Of a DNA stretch of 6,964 nt, positions 1 through 6,013 are shown one piece after another (positions within the stretch are counted from its first letter, which is position 1; every line of letters begins with the position of its first letter). This DNA is from Actinomycetota bacterium (GTDB lineage Bacteria > Actinomycetota > Actinomycetes > Nanopelagicales > Nanopelagicaceae): assembly GCA_009702465.1 (NCBI GenBank), contig WLHY01000045.1:1-6964 (forward strand), read 5' to 3'. Both the position numbers and the translations under genes were made by a program. The notes below the pieces were generated by a model, which saw only the letters and a program-made list of their open reading frames with translations, was not told the DNA's origin and searched no databases.

Positions 1-1
1 A

Positions 2-1084
2 GTTGCGGCTGAAGAGGTGCTAGCCATCATTAATAAGCTAGTTCACGATCTTGGCCTGACGGTAATAATGGCTGAACACAAGTTAGAGCGAGTTATACAT
101 TTTGTTGATCGAATTGTTTTAGTGCAAGGTGATGGCCAGGTTGAAATTGGTTTGCCCCAAGAAATTATGAATAAATCTGATATCAATCCCCCTATTGTTA
201 AGGTGGCTAAACATTTAAATCTTACAGAGCTGCCGCTATCGGTTCGTGAATTAAAAAGAGTAACAAGTAAGTGGCAATTGCCAATCAAGGCGATTCAAAG
301 ATCGGCTTTCAGGAAATCTCAGCCATCTGTGCAAGTAAAGGATCTCTCCGTCGATCTTTCAAGTAAAAGGGTTCTAAACAAAGTAAATCTTGATTTCAAT
401 ACCGGTGAGATTATTTCGGTCATGGGCAGAAATGGTGCTGGAAAAAGTACATTGCTTCGAGCAATTGCTGGTGGATTAAATCAATTCGCTGGCGAAATAC
501 TGATTAATGGTTCCGATGCCAGCAAATTAACTGGCAAGGATTTGGTCTCTCTTATCGGCTATGTGCCACAAGAGCCCGCTGATCTATTTTTTGCAAGCAG
601 TGTGAAAGGTGAGTGCGAACATACAGATTCACAAAATGGTTTAGTAGCAGGGAGTACAGAGGAGATTTTAACCGCATTATCGCCATCAATAAATATCAAT
701 TCTCATCCAAGAGATTTATCAGAGGGCCAGAAACTAGTTCTAGCCCTTGCTTTAGTGTTGGTAACAAATCCAAAGATATTAATACTTGATGAACCAACCA
801 GAGGACTTGATTACCGCACTAAGGATCAATTAACCCAAATATTAAAAGATGTGGCATTAAATTCAGTTACCGTAATTTTAGCTACGCATGATGTTGAACT
901 AGTCGCCGAACTGGCAACCCGCGTCGTTGTGATTGCAGATGGTGAAATCATTTCAGATGGTGAAACAAGAGATGTATTGACCTCTTCCCCGGCATTCGCC
1001 CCACAAGTGAGTAAAGCATTCTCATCACAAAATTGGCTGACTGTGGCAGATGTAATCTTCGCTGATATCAAAGAGATTGATTAA
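2..1084 (+). CDS. ECF-type ABC transporter, fused double ATP-binding protein (5' partial)
   Basis: This is the C-terminal 360 residues of an ATPase that drives an energy-coupling-factor (ECF) vitamin or cofactor importer at the inner face of the membrane. The reading frame is open from base 2, so the gene starts upstream; the GTG at 17 is an internal Val codon. The first ATPase domain survives only as its end, with an H-loop (AEHKLERV, His at visible residue 26). A linker leads to a complete second domain from about residue 110. That domain has Walker A GRNGAGKST (142-150), Q-loop VPQEP (Gln190), signature LSEGQ (239-243), Walker B ILILDEPT (259-266), D-loop GLD (268-270) and H-loop ATHD (His296). 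The signature has Glu where LSGGQ has Gly, which I recall as normal for these actinobacterial fusions. Two ATPases in one chain match the EcfA1-EcfA2 fusion layout. Its stop codon abuts the S-component ATG, so the two are almost certainly one operon. The function class is secure; the substrate is not shown. Confidence 0.9.
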   Translation, partial: VAAEEVLAIINKLVHDLGLTVIMAEHKLERVIHFVDRIVLVQGDGQVEIGLPQEIMNKSDINPPIVKVAKHLNLTELPLSVRELKRVTSKWQLPIKAIQRSAFRKSQPSVQVKDLSVDLSSKRVLNKVNLDFNTGEIISVMGRNGAGKSTLLRAIAGGLNQFAGEILINGSDASKLTGKDLVSLIGYVPQEPADLFFASSVKGECEHTDSQNGLVAGSTEEILTALSPSININSHPRDLSEGQKLVLALALVLVTNPKILILDEPTRGLDYRTKDQLTQILKDVALNSVTVILATHDVELVAELATRVVVIADGEIISDGETRDVLTSSPAFAPQVSKAFSSQNWLTVADVIFADIKEID

Positions 1085-1873
1085 ATGCTTAAACGTAGCT
1101 CCTATCTACTGATACCACTCTCCTTGCTCGGCTTACTTGCTTTTACCTGGCCATTATTTATTCCTGAATCAAACTTCTTTCTCCTTCAAAATGAGAACAC
1201 AAAATGGTTGGCTGCCGCAATTTTGCCGATTGCAATTCTATTGTTTATCTTTGAGATAAATCATGGTGGGTTAGATGCTAAATCTGTTGCGCTTCTGGGT
1301 GTATTCGCTGCATTGATTTGTGGATTGAGATTACTGGGTGCTGGTGCAATCGGAATTGAACCGATTTGGTTTTTACTGATCCTAATTGGTCGAGTCTTTG
1401 GTGCAAACTTTGGTTTCACACTGGGTGTTACCTCATTATTCGCATCAGCATTAATTACAGGTGGAGTTGGTCCGTGGCTGGCCTTCCAAATGTTAGCTGC
1501 TGGTTGGGTGGCAATGTTTGCTGGCTTAATCCCGAAGCGGATCACTGGCAAATATGAGCTGATCATTATCTCTGTTTATGCGGTAGTTGCCACACAATTA
1601 TTTGGTTTGTTGATGAATCTTCAATTATGGCCTTGGCTAATCGGTACTGATTCCCAGCTCTCATTTGTCGCATCAGACTCTGTTGCAGATAATCTTCAAA
1701 GATTTCTCGTATTTCACTTAGCCACCTCTTTATCTTGGGATCTTCCACGGGCGGTATTTACTGTTGCTTTAATTCTCTTAACCGGAAAACCTATTTTGAT
1801 TACACTGAACCGTGCCAAACAGAGATTAGAGCTCGTTTCTAATGCACCTTTGAAGAAACAAATGGCGGTCTAA
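1085..1873 (+). CDS. ECF transporter S component (substrate-binding membrane protein)
   Basis: This 262-residue hydrophobic protein is the likely substrate-capturing membrane subunit working with the ATPase encoded just upstream. Hydrophobic segments lie at roughly residues 7-25, 41-58, 66-86, 93-105, 110-126, 132-149, 158-178 and 205-235. That is enough for the six-helix S fold plus extra N-terminal helix material. The central stretch, with GLRLLGAGAIGIEP (80-93), GRVFGANFGF (102-111) and GGVGPWLAFQM (126-136), resembles S components encoded beside fused ATPases in actinobacteria. The ATG follows the upstream TAA with no gap; only a weak purine run (AAAGAG, 9 nt upstream) could act as ribosome site, so translational coupling is likely. 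The last 35 bp overlap the end of gcvT on the other strand. The substrate cannot be read from sequence. A cobalamin-type (CbrT-like) role is a guess from remembered family context. The T subunit is absent here and may lie upstream or elsewhere. Confidence 0.8.
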   Translation: MLKRSSYLLIPLSLLGLLAFTWPLFIPESNFFLLQNENTKWLAAAILPIAILLFIFEINHGGLDAKSVALLGVFAALICGLRLLGAGAIGIEPIWFLLILIGRVFGANFGFTLGVTSLFASALITGGVGPWLAFQMLAAGWVAMFAGLIPKRITGKYELIIISVYAVVATQLFGLLMNLQLWPWLIGTDSQLSFVASDSVADNLQRFLVFHLATSLSWDLPRAVFTVALILLTGKPILITLNRAKQRLELVSNAPLKKQMAV

Positions 1874-2984
1874 CAACCTCTGCCTGACTTTGTTTACCCC
1901 TGATATCAATGGTCACATTTGATCCAATTTCTAGTGATGGATCAACAAGTGCAAGTGCAATTCCATGCTTTAAAGTTGGCGAGAATGTTCCGCTTGTAAT
2001 CTCACCACATGGTGTGCCATCTTGAGATTGCACAATCATTCCACTTCTAGGAATTCCTCTATCTAAGAGCTTTAAGCCGCGCAATGTGCGAGTAGAACCA
2101 TCTCTCTTTTCGGCGACCAAGGCTTTGGAGCCCAGGAAATCTCCCTTGCTTAGCGCAACCGCCCAACCTGAACTTGCTTGCAATGGTGTGATTGATGGTG
2201 ATAACTCATGACCATGTAATGAGTAGCCCATTTCGGTGCGCAATGTATCTCTGGCTCCTAACCCACAAACTCGGCCACCTGATTGGAATACTGCAGCATT
2301 TAAAATCTCCCAAAACTCTTGAGCACTCTCCCACTTTGGGAGAAACTCATACCCAAACTCTCCGGTGTAGCCGGTACGACAAAGGGTGATTTCACCAAGA
2401 GCTGGGTGTTCCGGCAAAGTAAAAGTAGAAAATGACATGTACTCGAGATTGGTTTTAACTCCTAGAAGTTGTAGAACCTGAACACTGCTAGCGCCTTGTA
2501 ATGCAAAAACTGCATACTTTGTGTGTGCATTTGAGATCTTTATTTGCTTCGCATTTTTATTTAGGATATCAAAAACTTCTGTGCAGTTAGCTGCATTTGG
2601 AATCAAGAGAAAATTATCATGTGAGCGACGATAAACAATTAGATCATCAATTACGCCACCTTGTTCATTGCAAAGAAGGTTGTATTGAGCCTGTCCATCA
2701 GATAACTTACTTAAATCATTGGTAAATTGTGAGTTTAGAAAATCTAATGCCAAATCTCCATGCACTTCAATCTTGCCGAGATGGGAAACATCAAAGAGAC
2801 CAACCTTGTTGCGCACTGCTAAATGTTCAGCCAGAACACCACCTTTATCACCATTTATATCTTGGTAACCGCCGTACTCAATTGGCATCTCCCAGCCACC
2901 AAAATCCGCTAATTTAGCGCCATTTTTCAGATGCCAGGCATGAATGGGAGTTTTCAGTAGTTTCACTGGTGGCAAATTTTCCAT
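1839..2984 (-). CDS. gcvT: Aminomethyltransferase, glycine cleavage system T protein
   Basis: GcvT moves the methylene group of glycine from the aminomethyl-lipoyl arm of H-protein to tetrahydrofolate, releasing ammonia and 5,10-methylene-THF in the cytoplasm. The 381-residue product is slightly longer than the E. coli protein (about 364) and appears complete. It opens with the typical KTPIHAWHLKNGAKLADFGGW region (11-31), then has GLFDVSHLGK (62-71), GGVIDDLIVYR (109-119) with the conserved Asp pair at 113-114 that includes the catalytic Asp of the family, ALQG (161-164), folate-site RTGYTGEFGYE (203-213), GLGARDTLRTEMGY (241-254), GEITSGTFSPT (328-338), and a family-typical VRPPFV near the end (371-376). 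It is transcribed away from pepA and toward the S-component gene, overlapping it tail to tail. The H and P proteins (gcvH, gcvP) are not in the window; the L protein would be the lpdA product nearby. The ATG at 2984 is supported by a -10-like box close upstream. Confidence 0.97.
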   Translation of the reverse strand: MENLPPVKLLKTPIHAWHLKNGAKLADFGGWEMPIEYGGYQDINGDKGGVLAEHLAVRNKVGLFDVSHLGKIEVHGDLALDFLNSQFTNDLSKLSDGQAQYNLLCNEQGGVIDDLIVYRRSHDNFLLIPNAANCTEVFDILNKNAKQIKISNAHTKYAVFALQGASSVQVLQLLGVKTNLEYMSFSTFTLPEHPALGEITLCRTGYTGEFGYEFLPKWESAQEFWEILNAAVFQSGGRVCGLGARDTLRTEMGYSLHGHELSPSITPLQASSGWAVALSKGDFLGSKALVAEKRDGSTRTLRGLKLLDRGIPRSGMIVQSQDGTPCGEITSGTFSPTLKHGIALALVDPSLEIGSNVTIDIRGKQSQAEVVRPPFVSSKVH

Positions 2985-2996
2985 GTCGTAAATCTA
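2985..2996 (-). promoter_or_regulatory. Possible leaderless promoter of gcvT (-10 box TAGATT)
   Basis: On the minus strand the sequence reads TAGATT, then six bases (TACGAC), then the gcvT ATG. A TANNNT box ending six bases before the start codon puts the expected transcription start at or within a base of the ATG, the pattern of leaderless genes that are common in actinobacteria. No good -35 is visible at 17 bp; the nearest TTGCGC is 20 bp away. The alternative is a normal leader with AAGGGA (3002-2997) as ribosome site, but its 12-nt spacing is long. Confidence 0.45.
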
Positions 2997-3014
2997 TCCC
3001 TTAAGGTATGGCTC

Positions 3015-3022
3015 TTGCGCAA
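3015..3022. repeat. 8-bp perfect palindrome TTGCGCAA in the divergent spacer
   Basis: TTGCGCAA is its own reverse complement and lies near the middle of the gcvT/pepA spacer. It could be half of a regulator site or the -35 region for either direction. An 8-bp palindrome is expected by chance often enough that no function can be claimed. Confidence 0.2.
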
Positions 3023-3060
3023 CAAACGCGATCAATAAATCGGTAAATCTCACCGACGCT

Positions 3061-3067
3061 GGAAGGG
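3061..3067 (+). promoter_or_regulatory. Ribosome binding site of pepA
   Basis: GGAAGGG sits nine bases before the ATG at 3077, a strong Shine-Dalgarno match at workable spacing, and it fixes that ATG as the start. It contrasts with gcvT across the spacer, which lacks a well-spaced site. Confidence 0.75.
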
Positions 3068-3076
3068 TTTCGCTAA

Positions 3077-4570
3077 ATGGTTAAGATTAAATTAACAACC
3101 AAAGTAGATAGTGATGTACTTGTGGTGGGAATTGGTCTGAAAAACAAGAGGTTGCATATTGAGCCGGGGTCAGCTCAGATTGATACCAACTCCCTAGAAA
3201 GCGCATTAACCAGTATGGGAGTGACCGGTGCAGCTGATGAAGTATTTAAACTTCCAGGAAAAAGCACTAAATTAATTGTTTTCACTGGATTGGGAAGTTT
3301 AGATGAGCCACTTTCTAGCGAGACGCTACGTCGCGCAGCGGGTGCAGCAGCCCGTAATTTAGCTGGCAATAAGGCCGCCACCTTCGCGCTACCCCACAAA
3401 TCTGTTTTCGAATTAGCCGCAATAGCAGAGGGTGCAGCTCTTGGCGCTTACACATTTACTGAGTTCATGGGCAGTAAGAAAGGTGAACAAAAGGCTCCGC
3501 TCTCACAAATAACTGTATTAAGTAAATTCTCCGATACTAATCAAGCAAAAGATGCGATTAAGCGAGCCGAGGTAATCGCTGAACAAACTGCACTAGTCAG
3601 AGATTTAATCAATACTCCGCCCTCGCACTTAACCCCAGATTCCTTTTGCTTACGTATTAAAAAAGAGGCAACCAAGTACGGCGTTAAAGTAGAAATTTTA
3701 AATGAGTTGGCACTAAAAAAGGGTGGCTACGGTGGAATTATCGGAGTGGGGCAGGGTTCAGCCAACCCACCTCGACTTTTGCGTGTTTCCTACACGCCAA
3801 GTAAATTTTCAAAGAGATTCGCCTTTGTTGGTAAGGGAATTACCTTTGACACAGGTGGTTTAGCACTTAAACCTGCACAAGGTATGGAAGCTATGAAATC
3901 AGATATGTCTGGTGCTGCCGCAGTTATCGGTGCGATATTTGCAATTGCGCAGTTAAAAATTCCAGTAGCAATCGATAGTTGGGCGCCACTGGCTGAAAAT
4001 ATGGTTAGTGATACAGCAACTCGACCATCTGATGTAATAAGTATTTACGGTGGTAAAACGGTCGAGGTATTAAATCCAGATGCTGAAGGCCGATTAGTCC
4101 TTGCCGATGCATTAATTCGAGCAGCTGAAGTTGGTAAGAAATCAGGTGGCTTGGATGGAATTGTTGATGTTGCTACCTTGACTGGTGCACAAGTTGTCGC
4201 CTTGGGCACTCGAACATCTGCCGTAATGACAAATAATGAGGCTTTCAGCGATCAGTTTTTATCAGCTGCAAATATTGCCGGTGAATCTTTTTGGCCGATG
4301 CCACTTCCAGTTGAGTTACGTGCCTCTCTTGATTCACCAATCGCTGATTTAGCAAATATTGGCGATCGAAGCGGAGGAATGTTGGTTGCAGGATTATTTT
4401 TAAAGGAGTTTATCGATCCACAAACTCCGTGGCTGCACTTAGATATTGCTGGTCCAGCTTTTAATGACAAGGATGCACATGGCTATACGCCAGTTGGCGG
4501 CACCGGAGTTGCGCTTCGCTCATTAGTCACGCTGGCAGAGTTGGCTGTATCACAGGCATCAAAGCAATAA
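3077..4570 (+). CDS. pepA: Leucyl aminopeptidase, M17 family
   Basis: This cytosolic two-metal peptidase removes N-terminal residues, leucine among the preferred ones, from peptides during protein turnover; M17 enzymes usually act as hexamers. The 497-residue length is close to E. coli PepA (503). Residues 1 to about 150 form the variable N-terminal domain and about 165-497 the catalytic domain. The active-site set is complete: Lys253 and Asp258 in VGKGITFDTGG, Lys265, Asp276 in MKSDMSGAAAV, and Asp335, Glu337 and Arg339 in NPDAEGRL. Each lies exactly 17 positions before its E. coli counterpart as I recall the numbering (270, 275, 282, 293, 352, 354, 356). The one oddity is Pro334 where the M17 signature NTDAEGRL has Thr. 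The gene ends in tandem in-frame stops (TAA TGA), and lpdA begins 45 bp on, so co-transcription is plausible. The protein has no signal peptide. Confidence 0.97.
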   Translation: MVKIKLTTKVDSDVLVVGIGLKNKRLHIEPGSAQIDTNSLESALTSMGVTGAADEVFKLPGKSTKLIVFTGLGSLDEPLSSETLRRAAGAAARNLAGNKAATFALPHKSVFELAAIAEGAALGAYTFTEFMGSKKGEQKAPLSQITVLSKFSDTNQAKDAIKRAEVIAEQTALVRDLINTPPSHLTPDSFCLRIKKEATKYGVKVEILNELALKKGGYGGIIGVGQGSANPPRLLRVSYTPSKFSKRFAFVGKGITFDTGGLALKPAQGMEAMKSDMSGAAAVIGAIFAIAQLKIPVAIDSWAPLAENMVSDTATRPSDVISIYGGKTVEVLNPDAEGRLVLADALIRAAEVGKKSGGLDGIVDVATLTGAQVVALGTRTSAVMTNNEAFSDQFLSAANIAGESFWPMPLPVELRASLDSPIADLANIGDRSGGMLVAGLFLKEFIDPQTPWLHLDIAGPAFNDKDAHGYTPVGGTGVALRSLVTLAELAVSQASKQ

Positions 4571-4604
4571 TGAATACCGTCTTAGTAAATTTTGATTTCG
4601 TGGC

Positions 4605-4608
4605 AGGA
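4605..4608 (+). promoter_or_regulatory. Ribosome binding site that decides the lpdA start
   Basis: AGGA lies seven bases before the ATG at 4616. This favours 4616 over the in-frame TTG at 4592, which has no purine-rich site before it and would add only eight residues (MISWQDTL) ahead of the normal family N-terminus. Confidence 0.65.
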
Positions 4609-4615
4609 TACTCTC

Positions 4616-5983
4616 ATGGCCGATTTTGATCTTGTAATTTTGGGCGGCGGTAGCGGTGGATACGCCTCAGCGCTACGTGCATCTCAACTTGGATTATCTG
4701 TAGTGTTAATTGAAAAAGAAAAATTAGGCGGTACCTGTTTACATAAAGGTTGTATCCCGACCAAAGCTTTATTACATGCTGGTGAGATCGCTGATAGCAC
4801 GCGGCATGCTGGTGATTTTGGTGTCAAGGCAGATTTCCACTCAATGGATATGTCTGCAGTCAACGCCTACAAAGATGGTGTTGTTTCAAAATTACATAAA
4901 GGATTACAAGGTTTGGTTAAATCTCGAAATATTACCTATGTAGAGGGTGCTGGAAAGTTAATATCTAAAAATACAGTTGAAGCAAATGGTGTTAAATACA
5001 CAGGCAAAAATGTAATTTTAGCTACCGGTTCATACCCAAAAACTCTGCCAGGTCTTGAAATTGATGGCAAGCAGGTTGTCACAAGTGAAGAGGCGATGAG
5101 ATTTGATTACGTACCAAAATCTGTAATTGTTCTTGGTGGTGGCGTAATCGGTTGTGAGTTCGCATCGGTTTGGAAATCCTTTGGTGCTGAGGTAACAATT
5201 ATTGAAGGTCTGCCGCACCTAGTTGCGCTCGAGGATGAATCCTCAAGCAAGCAGTTAGAACGTGCATTTCGCAAACGTGGGATTAACTTTGAATTAGGAA
5301 GCAGATTTCAATCACTGCAGAAGGATAAGAAGAGCGTGACTTTGACCCTAGAGGATGGCAAGAGCTTCTCCGCTGAGGTGCTTCTAGTTGCAGTTGGCCG
5401 TGGCCCAGTTTCAGCAGGTTTGGGTTATGAAGAGGCCGGAATTAAATTAGATCGTGGCTACATTTTAGTTGATGAAAAGTGCAGAACCAATGTTCCGGGA
5501 ATTTGGGCGGTAGGCGATCTAATTCCTACCCTGCAACTTGCGCATGTTGGATTTGCCGAAGGAATTATGGTCGCAGAAGAGATTGCTGGCTTGAATCCGC
5601 GGGCCATTAATTACGATGGCGTACCTCGCGTTACATACTCTGAGCCAGAGGTTGCTTCTGTTGGTTTAACAACTGCTGCAGCAAAAGCTAAGGGTCATGA
5701 TGTTGTTGAGTTAAATTATGATTTGGCTGGCAATGGCAAGGCAAATATTTTAAAGACCGCTGGTTCGGTTAAGTTAGTAGCGCAGAAAAATGGTCCGATC
5801 CTTGGTATTCATATGGTTGGCTCCCGAGTTGGCGAGTTATTGGCAGAGGCACAACTTATTTATAACTGGGAAGCAGATGCAGCAGATGTTGCCCAGCATA
5901 TTCACGCTCACCCAACATTATCTGAAGCATTAGGCGAGGCTCACCTAGCCCTAGCCGGAAAACCGTTGCATGCTCATGGTTAG
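4616..5983 (+). CDS. lpdA: Dihydrolipoyl dehydrogenase (E3 / glycine cleavage L protein)
   Basis: This cytoplasmic FAD flavoprotein reoxidises dihydrolipoyl arms of 2-oxoacid dehydrogenase E2 proteins and of glycine cleavage H-protein, passing electrons to NAD+. The 455-residue chain is full length for the family. The FAD motif ILGGGSGG is at 8-15 and the redox disulfide motif GGTCLHKGCIPTK at 38-50 (Cys41, Cys46). The NAD motif VLGGGVIGCE spans 172-181 and the second FAD motif GIWAVGD 295-301. The C-terminal dimerisation domain carries HAHPTLSE at 430-437, with the catalytic His432-Glu437 pair. The HAHPTLSE ending and the disulfide sequence favour lipoamide dehydrogenase over glutathione or mercuric reductase, and the E2 gene 30 bp downstream agrees. 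The ATG at 4616 is chosen because it has AGGA at seven bases and starts right at the FAD domain. If this is the only E3 in the genome it would serve both the adjacent E2 and GcvT's pathway. Confidence 0.97.
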   Translation: MADFDLVILGGGSGGYASALRASQLGLSVVLIEKEKLGGTCLHKGCIPTKALLHAGEIADSTRHAGDFGVKADFHSMDMSAVNAYKDGVVSKLHKGLQGLVKSRNITYVEGAGKLISKNTVEANGVKYTGKNVILATGSYPKTLPGLEIDGKQVVTSEEAMRFDYVPKSVIVLGGGVIGCEFASVWKSFGAEVTIIEGLPHLVALEDESSSKQLERAFRKRGINFELGSRFQSLQKDKKSVTLTLEDGKSFSAEVLLVAVGRGPVSAGLGYEEAGIKLDRGYILVDEKCRTNVPGIWAVGDLIPTLQLAHVGFAEGIMVAEEIAGLNPRAINYDGVPRVTYSEPEVASVGLTTAAAKAKGHDVVELNYDLAGNGKANILKTAGSVKLVAQKNGPILGIHMVGSRVGELLAEAQLIYNWEADAADVAQHIHAHPTLSEALGEAHLALAGKPLHAHG

Positions 5984-5998
5984 AATTACCAACGATTC

Positions 5999-6006
5999 GA
6001 GGGGGG
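5999..6006 (+). promoter_or_regulatory. Ribosome binding site of the E2 gene
   Basis: GAGGGGGG lies seven bases before the ATG at 6014, inside the 30-bp gap after lpdA. The run of six G is the longest G tract I noticed and is an unusually strong site for this AT-leaning region. It suggests high translation of the E2 within an lpdA-E2 operon. Confidence 0.7.
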
Positions 6007-6013
6007 TTAAGTT

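Larger units (their letters stand above)
2985..3076. promoter_or_regulatory. Divergent gcvT/pepA intergenic promoter region
   Basis: This 92-bp spacer must hold the gcvT promoter and probably the promoter for pepA and the genes after it. On the plus strand TTGCGC (3015-3020) and TAAATC boxes (3036-3041 and 3044-3049) are the only promoter-like pieces, at spacings of 15 and 23 bp, so neither pair is convincing. No terminator hairpin or riboswitch-sized structure fits: after the pepA ribosome site and the gcvT box are removed, little more than 60 bp remains. A glycine riboswitch, sometimes found before gcv genes, is ruled out on the gcvT side by size. Confidence 0.5.

Noticed and set aside
17..19. 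GTG at 17 as the start of the ATPase gene
   Set aside because: The frame is open from base 2 and the residues before it (VAAEE) fit the family; a start here would leave half an ATPase domain with no Walker A or B, so the gene is cut by the window edge.
1261..1566. 101-residue minus-strand reading frame inside the S-component gene
   Set aside because: It lies opposite a well-supported membrane protein, resembles no family I know, and has no clear ribosome site.
1874..1920. Bidirectional terminator between the S-component gene and gcvT
   Set aside because: This stretch is inside gcvT and I found no GC-rich stem followed by a T run on either strand.
2192..2389. 65-residue plus-strand frame inside gcvT, and similar short frames at 2729-2917, 3175-3399, 4252-4470 and 5030-5218
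   Set aside because: All lie antisense to strongly conserved enzyme genes and have no independent coding evidence.
2985..3076. Glycine riboswitch ahead of gcvT
   Set aside because: The spacer is only 92 bp, shared with pepA, and a -10-like box abuts the gcvT start; there is no room for a glycine aptamer and expression platform.
4592..4615. Upstream TTG start for lpdA
   Set aside because: It adds eight unconserved residues and lacks a ribosome site; ATG 4616 has AGGA at seven bases and matches the family N-terminus.
4616..5983. Mercuric or glutathione reductase instead of Lpd
   Set aside because: There is no N-terminal metal-binding domain or C-terminal Cys pair; the HAHPTLSE ending and adjacent E2 gene support lipoamide dehydrogenase.
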